From Eurosta solidaginis (taxonomy: Eukaryota > Arthropoda > Insecta > Diptera > Tephritidae), in the NCBI RefSeq assembly GCF_040869045.1, contig NC_090319.1, positions 391,545,601 through 391,609,600 on the forward strand: a stretch of DNA of 64,000 nt, given 5' to 3'. The position numbers and the translations under genes were made by a program. Shown here one piece after another: positions 1-10,832 of the stretch; within the stretch, counting starts at the first letter, position 1, and every line of letters starts with the position of its first letter. The notes under the pieces were generated by a model. It saw only the letters and a program-made list of their open reading frames with translations, was not told the DNA's origin and made no database searches.

Positions 1-498
1 TCGACTGCTAATACGCTACCAAAAATATTGAGAGAGGTGTCAAAAGACGCGTATTAATCTCGAGAACATTAATCCGATGGCGGAAAAGAAAAATTTTATC
101 CATGTCCGGAGATATTTGCAGTTGAAGTTGGCGATTTCCATGTGGTTGTTGTTGTGTTAGTACCCCCAAAAAAAATTGTGCATCACCGTGGCGGTAGCCA
201 CGGTTACACCACACACCCGGACTTGGCATGGCGTAGCCCAGGGTTATTTTTTATAAGCGCGGCCGAAGGCCGCCAACGTAGAAAGGTGTTCTGCGCAAAA
301 ATACTATGGATCCGACCCCCGGTTTCGGAGGTACCCGCGGGTCTTTTTTCGGTTTTTCGTTAATATCTTTTGAACGCGTTAAAATTTTTATTTTCCGCTT
401 TCGGATTATTAATACTGATGTCAAGACGCGTCGTTTGACACCTCTCTCGATGTTTTTTGACGCGTATTAGCAGTCGACCCCTCAACTAGACTATTACC
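1..498. mobile_element. Foldback TIR element, family GGTA (left tip outside window)
   Basis: The arms are inverted repeats: the first ~60 bases match the reverse complement of ~425-477, sharing TCGACTGCTAATACGC and GAGAGAGGTGTCAAA. The right end reads on to ATTACC at 493-498, the same terminus as the related elements at 19931-20817 and 20337-20741. The core (TTTTTTATAAGCGCG, then CGAAGGCCGCCAA and AAAGGTGTTCTG) is shared with those two copies. No coding sequence is visible, so it is a non-autonomous DNA element. The left tip and any target duplication lie beyond the window edge. Confidence 0.75.
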
Positions 499-567
499 GA
501 AATAAATTTCTTTAAATTGCAATACAAATATTTTTTGGTAGTAATTTGGTATATTAAAAGAGTTTAA

Positions 568-1506
568 TTAACACAAGTGGGCTTTCCTGGCCTTAACAGC
601 TGCGAAATAATCCATGATAGTATCAAAATCCAACTGTCTCGCTGTTGGTGCTTCAATACAGAGCATGCCAAGTCCTGTAAAGCGTTCTTGAGTTGAACAA
701 GATCGATGGAAGTTCTTTATCCTTGCAAGAACACTGAAGGAACGTTCAGCAGTTACTGTTACAATAGCTACAGGTATGGTGCAAAAAATACGTAGAGCAA
801 CACAAATGTTAGGAAAAATTGTAGCTGCATTTACAGCACAGATAACATTCAACAATTCGAATGGTGACAGATTTTCGTTAAAATTTGTTGAGTAAATGTG
901 CTTCAGGTGGACCATTTCATCTCCTAAACTCTCGGAAACGTCTGAATTGTATTTGCTGACAAATTGAACGGCATTTTCTCGTATTGAAACCTAATCTATG
1001 TATCCAAATTGGCACAAAAAAGAAAAGGTGTTCTTCAAATTTTTCATGACAGCAAATCGTTCGATAATACCTGCAATAACCGAATCAACTATCACCAAAA
1101 AGGTGTTGTTTTCGAAATCAGCCTTGTCATCTTCGCTGGTCATCGCGTCCTCTTCACATTCATAAAAATGTCTTTTGCGATTCCTTTTTCGAACGTCAGG
1201 AAACTTTGGTTAGATTCCCAATACAGTGGCGACTGTTTTGTATTCGTATAAAATGTTTTCCCATTGATTTCTGATCAGATTTAAATCAGAGATCAAATTT
1301 TCTAAGTTTATAACTTCGACATCGATGGTAGTATCCCTGGCTTGCAGAATAATGTTTCTTTCATTAATAACTGTCAAAATATTGAGCCAAATGGAGGAAA
1401 ACAAAATACATCCAAACTTGCTGATGTATTGAAGAACTCCATTAACATCACCATATGTTTCCGCTGTCAAATTTAGCCGAAGTAACTCGTTTAGTGCCTG
1501 TTTCAA
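568..1506 (-). pseudogene. hAT transposase remnant, ZMYM1-like, C-terminal part
   Basis: On the minus strand two open segments (1506-1210 and 915-568) belong to one decayed gene. The last ~75 residues hold the hAT C-terminal dimerisation signature: a TAERSFSVLARIK-type motif, then a conserved Arg, Thr-Gly-Leu-Gly and an acidic tail. The upstream segment (LTAETYGDVNGVLQYISKF) matches the part of ZMYM1-like hAT proteins that follows the DUF4371 core. Frame changes and stops separate the segments. The DDE region and N-terminal TTF zinc finger are missing. The copy at 2433-7875 belongs to the same family but has clearly diverged. Confidence 0.75.
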
Positions 1507-1649
1507 ACCTTGGCTATGATTTGCAAAGGCTTAACTGCCTCAACTTATAAAATTTGTTGAAATTTAAAATGATTGCTATCTACGAAAGGTGATTAAAGGT
1601 GTGGTTTGTTTATTTTCTGTAGGTAAAAAGCTTGGATAGCATTTTGAGA

Positions 1650-1727
1650 CTCCCGGGCCCCTCCAAAGCCCGGGCCCGGGGTAAATGACCCCCTCAGCCC
1701 CCCCCCCCTCTCGTCGGGCCTGTCACC
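1650..1727. other. GC-rich palindromic stretch between two transposon remnants
   Basis: A short block of CCCGGGCC/GGCCCGGG repeats and C-runs stands out from the AT-rich surroundings. It may be a terminal inverted repeat of a hAT element, but no partner end is visible in the window. Confidence 0.35.
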
Positions 1728-1728
1728 A

Positions 1729-2200
1729 CCTGTGCAATATCAAAAATACATTTGGCCAAACTATGATGGAAAGAGGACGAGAAGTCTTCTGAACGAATCC
1801 AGGGCTAACACACGCAAACTGATAGTAGTCTGCACCGGTCATTGGGCAGTAGGTACGCATGTGGAAAAGATGGGCGTTCCGTATAACGACTACTGCAGAA
1901 GCTGCAAAGATCCAAATGCCAGGGAGACAGTAGAACACTTTATGTGTAAATACCCGGCTCTAGCTAGAGCCCGGCTAAGGTTCCTTGGAACCCCGTTTCT
2001 AGAAGACCTCAGAGGGTTATCTGTGATAGCAATCCCCAATATTCTTAATTTTATCAACAACTCTGGCTGGTTGTAATACATTGACCGTAACATTCCGTAG
2101 GTTTTTAGACGAGTTACATGGCATCAAAACGGCTTTAAATAGCTACTTGGGCGACCAGGGTCGGTGCCATTTCACCTACCTACCTACCTACAGCAAAAAA
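1729..2200 (+). pseudogene. 3' end of an I/LOA-type LINE
   Basis: A 114-codon open frame (1732-2076) has the C-terminal domain that follows RNase H in I/LOA/R1-type LINEs: KRTR, then TGHWAVGTHVEKMG, a CRSC pair, ETVEHFMC and LARARLRFLG. This gives a C-x2-C-x8-H-x3-C zinc-knuckle pattern. The insertion is truncated at its 5' side. It ends in a CTAC microsatellite (~2180-2199) followed by an A run. RT, endonuclease and RNase H are absent. A different fragment at 22671-23330 carries the RNase H part of a related family. Confidence 0.7.
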
Positions 2201-2432
2201 AAATGTTCCCACATCAACTAAATGATTTTTGGACTAAGAGCTGACAATAAAATTAACACAGAATATTTACAATTTATACTATTTTATTGTAACGTAGAAA
2301 TAAAATTCTATTTTAACAGCCACATATTGCTTCAAATAATCTTTTCTAATTATTTGTTAACATTTTAATACATTTCTGATAAATTTAATGATGATTATAA
2401 ATTTTAATTATTCAATATCGAAAGTTCGGATA

Positions 2433-4028
2433 TCAAAGAGTGGCTTTACTTGCTTTTTTCGCTGCAAAAATTTGTATAGTAATATCAAAATTTAACTGTC
2501 TTGCCAAAACGGATTCAACACAAAGCGTGGCAAGTCCTGAAACTCGCTCTTGAGATGAACACGATCTATGAAAGTGTTTGATTCTGGAAAGGACGCTGAA
2601 GGAATGTTCTGCACTAGCTACAGTGACAGGTATAGTGCAGAAGATACGTAAAGCCATTTGTGTTGGGGAAAATTGTATACAGATTTTGAACATAGATAGC
2701 ATTTAGCAATTCCAATGGTGACAGACCTTTATCAAAATTTGCTTCGTAAATGTGTTTCAACTGAATTATTTCGCATTCTAAGCTTTGAGAAATGTCCGAC
2801 AAAAAGGAAAATGTCTCGTTCAAATTTCTCATAGCTGGAAATCGTCCAGTAATTACCGAATCAACGATCACCAGGAATGTATTGTTTCTAAAATCACACT
2901 CTGAATCATCCGTAATCATCTCATTTAAATTATCTTCAGAACGTCTTTTGGGTTTTCTCTTTCGAATGTCCAGAAACTTTGACGAGATGTTAAATTGAAT
3001 AGCAATCAACTTCAAATCAGCTAATAAGGCATCTAGATGTCGGACTTTAACATCTATGGTGGCGTCGCTAGCTTGGAGGACCACGTTTGTTTCATTAATG
3101 GTAATCAGTATTTTGAACCAAATTGTGGACAGCAAGATACATTCGAACTTGTTGATGTACTTGAGAATGCCGGTAACATCGCCGTATGCTTGCGCAGTCA
3201 AATTTGGCTTTTGGCTGAAAGACTATGAAGAGAGCTCGGTACATTTTTTTTGAGAATGTCCCATCGTTGTGGAGTGCTGCTGAAAATAGTAAAACATGTT
3301 TGTACAACTCCGAAGGAAGTACTTGCAGCCGTACAACATTCTGCAGCATAAATTCAGACTGTGGGTTGCACAAGGCGAGTAATCTTTTAATGGGATTTCA
3401 TGTTTACCTAGAGTATGGCATATCAAATCAGCGATTTCCTGACCAGTTTTTTGGTTACAATCCACGAAAGCCAAAAACCGTTCTTGAATTGTAAAATTTG
3501 TTGCTTTCGAATTGAAATGGAGGTAGCGCAAAATGAACGTAGTCTGTTCAACGTGACTAGCATTAGGAGTAGCATCAACGATAATTACAAAATACTTGGC
3601 TTTCTTGCGTTGATCTAATATAGTTTCCCTCACGTGTTTTGCACAAATTTCTACAAACTCGTTCTGAATGTCTGGGGAAAGATAGTGAACTTGTAAACGT
3701 TTGTGCTGCTCTTGTAAAATCCTAACTTTCTCCCAATGATCACTAAGTATCGGATCATATTGGCTTATGAGATCTTAGATACCCAAAAAATATCCATCGT
3801 TTCGTTCACCAAGATATATACCTTCGCCTTTGAAATCTAGGCCTCTTTCACCCAAAAATAAAATAGTGTCAAAAATTCTATATAAAATCTCTTTCCACTT
3901 TTGAGTTTCAGTGATTAGCTGGTCATTGATATCAATTGTAGCCTCCTTTTGAATTGGATTTTGTAAATATCGGCAATGAATATAACATTTAATGTGATCT
4001 TGAGTATTTTCGTGTGATGGCAGTTTAT
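2433..4028 (-). pseudogene. hAT transposase remnant, ZMYM1-like (interrupted by LINE-A)
   Basis: Read from 4028 down to 2433, this is the central and C-terminal part of a ZMYM1-like hAT transposase. Visible blocks in order: a KLPSHENTQDHIKCY-type segment; the DUF4371 block (AKYFVIIVDATPNASHVEQT, then ERFLAFVDC, QKTGQEIADLI); YSPCATHSLNLC; QAYGDVTGILKYI; and a dimerisation block (ASAEHSFSVLSRIK). The stretch normally lying between the IPLKD and SPCATHSLNLC blocks is missing, and stops and frameshifts are scattered (for example near 3775). The N-terminal part lies beyond an inserted LINE, at 7502-7875. Confidence 0.8.
4018..4028. repeat. Target-site duplication of the LINE-A insertion (3' side of LINE)
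   Basis: TGGCAGTTTAT at 4018-4028 is repeated exactly at 7502-7512. The two copies bracket the LINE and split a hAT coding frame between the codons for Leu and Pro of a KLPSH motif. Confidence 0.9.
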
Positions 4029-4079
4029 GTTGTTGTTGTTGTTGTAGAAGTGCTTCGCCCCATCCAATAGGTGCGACCG

Positions 4080-5802
4080 ATCACAAATTGTCATCAATAT
4101 CCTCTAACGGCAGTCCAAGGAAATTTGCTGTTTCAAAAGGGGGGACCTTAATGTGAAGGGTGTTAGAGGCGTTGGTTCCATATTACAATTAAAGAAATGG
4201 TTGGTGTCATGTGGGGACATATTGCAAGCAGGGCATACATTTTGTATGTCGGGGTTGATTCTTGATATGTAAGAGTTTAACCTGTTACATTATCCAGATC
4301 GAAGTTGAGCTAGAGTGACCCCCGTTTCCCTGGGGAGTATGCGTTCCTCTTCCGCAAGTTTTGGGTAGTGTTCTTTGAGCACTGGATTCACCGGGCCATT
4401 CCTGGCATAAAGGTCCGACGCCTGTTTGTGGAGTTCACTGAGGACCTGCTTGTGTTTTTTTTTTTTGCTTCATACGGCTGAGTTCTTAGGTGCCGTGTTT
4501 CCTCATAATGCTTACGGAGATGACTCCTTAAGCCCCTGGACGGTGTTGGCTCATCAATCAGATGTCTGTTGGGATGGCCAGGTTTCTGGAACTGTTTGTT
4601 TAGCATCTCATTTCTCTCCCTGATGGGGAGTATTCTCGCGTCATTATGTAGATGGTGTTCTGGGGACATAAGAAGAAGACAGCCCGTGGCGGTTCTGAGA
4701 GCAGTATTTTGGCAGGCCTGTAGCTTCTTCCAGTGTGTAGTTTTTAGGCTTGGTGACCATATAGGGGACGCGTAGCATGCAATCGGCTGGCCAATTGTTT
4801 TGTAAGTGGTAATGAGCGTTTTTTTGTCTTTTCCCCAAGTACTGCCAGCAAGAGATTTGAGGATTTTATTACGACTCTGGATTTTCGGTACAATTGCGGC
4901 TGCATGCTCAGCAAAATGTAGATCCTGATCAAACGTCACACCCAAGATTTTGGGGTGTAGGATAGTCGGTAGCGTAGTGCCATCGACGTGAATGTTCAAA
5001 ATGATCGACATTTGGGACGTCCATGTTGTAAATAAGGTCGCGGAAGATTTAGTCGGTGATAATGCCAGGATTCGCGAGGCGAAAAAACTGGTGAGATCAG
5101 GGAGGTAGCCGTTTATTCTGTTACAAAGCTCATCGATCTGTGAGCCTGTGCCTGTGGCCATTATTGTGCAGTCATCGGCGTAGGAAACGATAGTAACTCC
5201 TTCTGGTGGCGAAGGTAGCTTTGATATGTGCAAGTTAAACAAAAGTGGGGATAGGACACCACCCTGTGGCACCCCTTGTTTAATTCTTCTTGGCTTTGAT
5301 GTTTCGTTTCTAAATTGCACCTATGCCTGCCGACCACCCAGATAATTTGCGGTCCACCTTTTAAGACATGGGGGAAGGGTAGACCGTTCCAGGTCTTGCA
5401 GTAACGTGCCATGGTTGACCGTTTCAAATCTTTTGATAGGTCTAGCGCAACGAGTACTGTTCTATGGTGGGGGTTTTGTTTTAAACCGCTATTTATCTGG
5501 GTGCTATTGGCATTTAGCGCGGTGGTGGTGCTATGGAGTTTTCTGAAGCAAATTTGCTTGGAGTAGGGGAGCAAAATGGCTTCAAGCGTCTTGGCTACTG
5601 GCGATAGGAGAGATATCGAGCGATATGACTCTCCTATGTTAGCTGGCTTCTCAGGCTTTAGTAACGGGACCACCTTGGCCATTTTCCATTTTTCGGGAAT
5701 GACGAAGGCGGAAAGAGACAGGTTGAAGACATGCGCTACATATTTGAAACCCTCTTTCCCTAGGCTTTTAAGCATCGACATAGCTATGCCGTCTGGGCCC
5801 AC
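4080..5802 (-). pseudogene. Reverse transcriptase and C-terminal domain of LINE-A copy 1
   Basis: The segment 5802-5161 opens with a GPDGIAMSMLKSLG motif (RT domain 0/1), then PEKWKMAKVVPLLKP and ISLLSPVAKTLE. A frame change leads to 5320-4388, which has GVPQGGVLSPLLFN and the catalytic YADD box (nt ~5171-5182), then the thumb (ILGVTFD, YASPIWSP). The region near 4080-4390 encodes the C-terminal end with a C-x2-C...H...H...C knuckle, seen better in the copies at 23405-24001 and 48233-48556. The product would copy LINE RNA at a nicked chromosomal target. Frame breaks rule out a working protein. Confidence 0.85.
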
Positions 5803-6143
5803 TGCTTTGGATGGTTTAGCATGCCCGATGGCTTACCTAAACCGGCAGAGAGGTTACAGCCGCTTAGGTGCTCCTCCCATTTCGCCCGCTTGTGTTCATC
5901 CACAAGCAATCTGATGCGTTGGTTTATATCCCTTATTTGGGGGTCGCCGGGATTGAGCTGTCTTATACGGTCACGTTATTTCGCTAAATTTGCGGCCTCC
6001 GCCTTAAAGTTAGGCCGAATTTCGGGAATTCTGCCGGCCGGAATGAAGCGAGCCCAGGCGGATTCTATGACCTTGCCGAAAGCACGCCCCCCTTGGCGAG
6101 CATCAGTCGGGATAGGGAGGGTAGCAAAGGGGTTGTCTGTAAA

Positions 6144-6848
6144 CTATTTGTATTCGTCCCACTTTCCTTTTTTAAAGTTTATGAAAGTGCGTTTTTCTGC
6201 GACGATGAAGTCGGCGGTACGCTCGAGCGAAATAAGTATAGGCAGGTGGTCGGATGCCAATATTACCATCGGCTGCCAGTTGACGCAGTTTACGTTTACA
6301 GTTTGCATCGACGGGACAGATAAGCCTTGACGTTCTAACACACTGCCCCTGCGGCCGATTTCGGGATCAAATAAATGATATTGCATAGAGTGGTGTATGA
6401 TAAACGCGAGTCCACCTCTATTTCCGCTCTCGCTATCTTTTCTGTGGACATTATACCCAGAACAAGTCTGCAGAGCAGATCTTGCTGTGAGTTTAGTCTA
6501 TTGAATCGCAGCAATGCGGATGTTGTGCCGCTTCATGAAATCGACTATCTCCGTGATATTCCCAGTTAATCCATTACAGTTTAACTGCAGAATTCTGAAT
6601 TGCAACGGGGGAGACGTCGTCACTCTGGGGGTAAGTGACGGGTGACTATGCCTGGGTTGTGAAAGGCTAGGACGCAACTGCTGTTGTGGCCCTGGGACTG
6701 GACGTCCTTGGGGAAGCATTGGGGTACCCGGTGTGTTTGGGTTTGCGGCCTGGCAACATGGCGCTGTGAAACCCGTCGGGAGGTTGCCGTCGCGGAGACC
6801 AGAACATCTAGGAAAGTGGTACCGTCCAAGGCAGGACGGATGTCGCAA
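6144..6848 (-). pseudogene. AP endonuclease domain of LINE-A copy 1, internally deleted
   Basis: The frame begins in a proline-rich linker and enters the endonuclease at FRILQLNCNGL...FMKRHNIRIAAIQ. A TAG at 6498-6500 stands where this family has Glu in its QETKL-type motif, which is the metal-binding catalytic Glu in AP endonucleases. After the stop the frame continues through YNVHRKD and GGLAFIIHHS. It then jumps to NCVNWQPMVILASDHLPI, so ~100 codons with the GDFN motif are gone. The SDHLP end motif is kept. The copy at 48186-51110 still has a recognisable GDFN region. Confidence 0.85.
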
Positions 6849-7046
6849 ACATATATATTCTGTGCTGCAAACGGAGCAAAAGGAGGTAGGGACTAAGAGT
6901 CTGTTTCCCTGACCTACACGATTGCTGCCCGAAAAGAGAGGGGAAGAAGACGGGACAGGGACTGATGCTCGGCATTGCTCCCGACTCTACTACGGAGGTT
7001 GTAGGTATGAGTTGGTGGTGCCGTGGGGCGCGAGCAGCAGTGGGTA

Positions 7047-7487
7047 CTAGTTGCGGCTTGCTGAGCAGCGGGGCTGCTGGAAGGTAGCGGGGGCGCTAAG
7101 GCGTAGACTATGGGACGCCCTTGGACGTGAACAGCAAGGAGCCACAAAAGAATTATAAAAGTTACATGGACGTCGGGTTTTGGGATCTAGCCCAGAACAA
7201 CCTCTCCGATGCAACCATCCCTTGCACGAGACACACTGACAAGAGTATGACCGTCCTAAAAAGATTATTTTCCGGCAGACGCAGCAGAACCATTTCTCAG
7301 GACCGGGGTTAGGAGACGGACCCGGATTAGATTCGATACCTTCCCGGAGCAAGAGAATATGGAGCAGTCCCGCTGCAAGGAGCTGCTGGGAGGATGAAAA
7401 TTTGTGGGAAGGACGCAACAAATTAAGTGGGGTTACACTGAAATGACAGTCCTTGGTCGGGAACAATCCCGAGTCGCTCCGGTACAT
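7047..7487 (-). pseudogene. N-terminal region of the LINE-A polyprotein: 2A-like motif and PHD-type zinc finger
   Basis: From the ATG at 7487, residues ~36-49 are Leu-rich and run into GIESNPGP (residues 50-57, nt 7317-7340). This resembles the ribosome-skipping 2A consensus except that Gly replaces the Asp. A PHD-type pattern follows at residues ~67-97: C-x2-C, C-x2-C-x2-W-x-H-x4-C. Proteins of this layout are known from CR1/L2-type LINEs, where the zinc finger is thought to help bind the RNA. Whether skipping occurs is unknown. A frame change separates this part from the endonuclease. Confidence 0.7.
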
Positions 7488-7501
7488 AGAACCGACTGCC
7501 T

Positions 7502-7875
7502 TGGCAGTTTATCGTATAGCTTCTCCCATACCTGGAATTTCGAATATCCGCACAATAAATTTTAGCTCGATTTAAAGTATTGGTGCTTAACAGACGACAT
7601 GGTAGGCAATAAAAAGCATTGCTACTGGCACTCCACACTAACCAGTCACGCTCCACTTTCTCTCCATTTGGCAAGATTCTGTTTAACAACGAGGTAGGAA
7701 ATGCTTCGTCATGACAATCACGTGGAAAAATAACAGGGCATTTTTGATGACCTCGACGAATTATTCCGTTGACTTCTTCAGATCGCAAGAATTATTCACG
7801 GTACCGACTTCTATGTTTAAATAATCTGAACTTTGATACAGAGTTGGTGGTATTGTTGGAAGACTTTTTGAAGAT
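7502..7875 (-). pseudogene. hAT transposase remnant, N-terminal TTF-type zinc finger
   Basis: This is the N-terminal half of the hAT gene whose remainder lies at 2433-4028. It shows the TTF-type finger signature: GHQKCPVIFPRD, then GEKVERDWLVWS, then FYCLPCRLLS. A frameshifted continuation has FQVWEKLYDKLP, ending exactly at the LINE insertion point. Such fingers bind the transposon ends in hAT transposases. Once the LINE and one duplicate are discounted, the two halves are contiguous, so the hAT copy was present first. Confidence 0.78.
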
Positions 7876-7991
7876 GCATGTAGGTCTCGTCCCGCCAATT
7901 TGTAGGAAAAATTAAAAAAGGGGCACGACGGAATTTGGGAGAAGCTCGACCTAAAATCTCTTCGAATTTATCGCGCTATATATTTATTTAT
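7876..7991 (+). mobile_element. SINE1 3' fragment
   Basis: This matches the last third of the SINE1 copies at 15058-15424, 19383-19746 and 58145-58500 (CATGTAGGTC, CAATTTGTAG, GAGAAGCTCG, then an ATTT tail). The tRNA-like head is absent. Confidence 0.75.
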
Positions 7992-9902
7992 GCAGGTCGA
8001 CAAAAAGTTGTATCGTTTAAAAAATTATAAATAAAATTAATATTTTCTGCGATGCCTTTTACTATTTTATATGTACATAGTCTCTGAACGGAAAAAAATG
8101 CAATCAAGCCCTAGTGAGGGTAGGCACCTATTTGTCGAAAACAGTTATGTAAAAATCAGAACTGCCAACATCCCTAATCCAGGGTGTTATGCTCACCGAG
8201 CCTACTAGATGGTTTGCAGCCAAGGGATATATTCGCCTGTATTCCAATTGTGGTGGACGGGTTTGTTCCCAATATTTAATATTAGATCGCTGATCCTGCC
8301 TTGTTGGTCAGGTGGTCGTACCACCAAAATCTTATGTTAACAAAGAGGATGAACGCCTCGGGATTTCATGTCCGAAGAGATTGAGGGATAGAGGGAAAAC
8401 GGAGTCGCAAGCCAAGGAAGACAAAGGCGCTATAAACGATGCGTCGGGCTTTCGGAACGAAAGTAGTGGAGAGTCGACGTGCTCCGTGATGGAACGGCAG
8501 GTGAATCGAAACGTAGAAGTAGAATGCGGAGCAGAGGTTCTAACAGAGCTCTCTCGCAGTACCTTGCGGCACTAAGAATTGTCCAACACTTGGGAGCAGT
8601 GGTCGATCCAAAAAACTTGGAGAGCGAGAGCTTGGAATAACACCGTGTGACGATAGAAATATGTAGGTCGAAGACAGGTCAATAGGCTTGCTGTGAGGAA
8701 CTGAAGCCAGTCCTAGGGCTGCGCGATGGGATAGCCGCATAGCAAGACAAATTGATCTAAAGCTTTACAGCAGATGGACCCAAATAGCGGGGTAGCAACT
8801 TACTGGAGAGCAACAAACTAGAAATCTGCAAGTCAGAGAGAGGATTTGAAAAGTGGCGAATGTGTGTATCTACATTTTTTTTTTTTTTTTTGTGAAAATA
8901 AGTTATTTACATAGGCGAACTCGTCTTGAAAATGCGAATTTATTCATGCAAAAATATTTTTAAAATAGCAAACATAGATACAGTTATAATGGTTATAAAT
9001 TCACACTTTTGCAGTATCTACACATGTTTTCCACAAATCCTAATGAAATGTGGGTATCTACACTATTGTTGGAAATCAAGTGAACTTGCAACATTTTCCT
9101 AATCAAAAATACCGTATCTACACAGATACTGCCTTTTCAAAAGTATTCTGAGCTTTTTTACTTTCTTTCTAAAAAAATCGATATACAAAATTGTAGGTAC
9201 TGGTCCGAAATAGGTTTTGTAACAAATTTTGCGTTCGCATATAAGGAATGAAGGTTTAAGTTGAATTGTAGATACCCTTCTTGTATATAGTGCGCAGAGC
9301 CACACGATATTAAAAGTCAATGTATGGATAGCATGCGCGACTTCTACAAAGTCAGAACCCGAATATACCGACACAGGGTTGGAAAGTACTTACCGTATCT
9401 CGGCCTACCTCAGTCAGCACTATATCTTTCAAATAAACAAGCAGGCAGAGGATATGTTGTACGCGCAGATTGATAAATTTCCTGGCCACGGGCAACACTT
9501 ATCTGCGACCCAGGAAAAGAAATCTCAAGGATAACAATCCTAACACGCTAGAAGCAGGCGATGACCTCGAAAGCATTTACCTTATGGAAACGATCCTTCT
9601 ATTGTTTTAGGAAATATGACCGTTGTGTGTCCGCTCTAAAGCTTAAAGATGAATCAAAAGGCAATTGTATGTATCATCAATTTTTAAACATATGCGTTTT
9701 TCTCTTTGGAATAACGCTAAATGGAAAATCGAAATACCAAAATAAAAACATCGTAAGTAATTTGTAGATATGTACATGGATATGTACACCTAGCCAGCCA
9801 GTATTTAGTTAAGCTACCGCTTTCTTAAAAGTTTAAGAATTGCTGTGTTAATATACATAAATAAAATTGCAAAATAACATTTAATAAATGGATTAATATA
9901 TA
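7992..9902. other. AT-rich DNA without recognisable genes
   Basis: I recognise no coding family here. An 87-codon open frame at 8312-8575 is Lys/Glu/Ser-rich with no motif I know. T- and A-runs occur near 8875-8893. The 8280-8840 stretch is less AT-rich than its surroundings and could be an eroded element. Confidence 0.4.
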
Positions 9903-10548
9903 AGTTAACACGCTGCGGCACCCAACACATTCCATTCCCACACTCTACCTGTACGCGTGCAGCTGTATCAGCATAATTGCAGTCATACCATTTTGCAACC
10001 CAACACCCTAATTCAAGGCCAATTATATATACACCTGTGGGAAACCAAGTTCATGATTGGTACCACGTACTAATGTTTACGCAATAAGAACCATAGCAAC
10101 AGGGCCAGACAGTAGCGTCAGCAAATTATGTTTCACACGATTGTGAAATACTTGCACATCAACAAGAATCATACCGACAGGGCCAGACAGCAGCGTCAGC
10201 AAATTATGTTTCACACGATCAACAAGAACCATACCAACAGGGCCAGACAGTAGCGTCAGCAAATAATGTTTCACACGATTGTGAAATACTTGCACATGCC
10301 CTCAGTGCATGTCAACCGTGAGAAGCTAGGGCCTAAGCCAGCGTACCAAATACTGCGCACCCCAAGGCAGCAGAGCAACAATTCTATATAAGGAAGCAGC
10401 GCGCATCAAAGTGGCAGTTGCATCGTGGACTACTAACCCGCTTGTTCTATTTCAATAAATTACTGTAAATCTAACTTTTCTGTGTTTCATTTCAGGGCAA
10501 GTTGGCCCTTTAATTTTTTTATTGTTCAAGGACCTTCAGTCCTTTACT
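9903..10548 (+). repeat. 5' LTR of errantivirus-like element
   Basis: The LTR begins AGTTAACACGCTGCGG and ends TTCAGTCCTTTACT. It contains three partial copies of a ~60-bp subrepeat (CAACAAGAA, CAGGGCCAGACAG, AGCGTCAGCAAATTATG, TTTCACACGAT) between 10078 and 10300, in the U3 part. Its partner is 16453-17098. Confidence 0.92.
10385..10459 (+). promoter_or_regulatory. Predicted LTR promoter and polyadenylation signal
   Basis: A TATATAAGG box at 10385-10393 and an AATAAA at 10454-10459 bracket the likely R region. Transcription would start ~30 bp after the TATA box. The same signals lie in the 3' LTR at 16935-16943 and 17004-17009. The exact start site is inferred. Confidence 0.6.
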
Positions 10549-10565
10549 GGCGCCCGAGCAGGGAC
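10548..10565 (+). other. Primer-binding site, tRNA-Lys type
   Basis: TGGCGCCCGAGCAGGGAC follows the 5' LTR directly (the first T overlaps its end). It is complementary to the 3' end of a Lys tRNA with at most one or two differences from the usual sequence. Confidence 0.8.
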
Positions 10566-10832
10566 CAGTAGTGAAGTGAATTGGAGTGAAGTGGAAAAAT
10601 TAGCTAAATTAAAGCTATATTTAAAAAAAAAAAGAATTAAAAGCCAATAAGTGAAAGAAAAAATTAGCTAAATTAAAGCTATATTTAAAAAAAGGAATTA
10701 AAAGCCAATAAGTGAAAGAAAAATATTAGCTAAATAAAGGCTATAAATTAGAGTGAACAATTAAATGCTAATCCTGGTTACGTGAGTAATACTTCTTGTT
10801 GTTTCCATATTTCTTCTCTTTCGTCTTCCAGG

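Larger units (their letters stand above)
4029..7501 (-). mobile_element. LINE-A copy 1: PHD / endonuclease / RT LINE with CAA tail
   Basis: This is a single-ORF LINE on the minus strand, bounded by a perfect 11-bp duplication. Its 3' tail is (CAA)n at 4029-4045. Its 5' end is at 7501, only 14 nt before the first ATG (7487). Order: 2A-like motif and PHD-type zinc finger (7487-7047), AP endonuclease (6848-6144), RT fingers (5802-5161), RT palm and C-terminal zinc knuckle (5320-~4080). The middle of the endonuclease is deleted and several stops and frameshifts occur, so it is dead. At 3.47 kb it is shorter than a complete element would be. It fits the Jockey/CR1/L2 group; I am not sure of the clade. 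Confidence 0.88.

Noticed and set aside
8312..8575. 87-codon plus-strand frame as a possible gene
   Set aside because: No motif, no neighbouring exon, no clear initiation context; chance or an eroded element is more likely.
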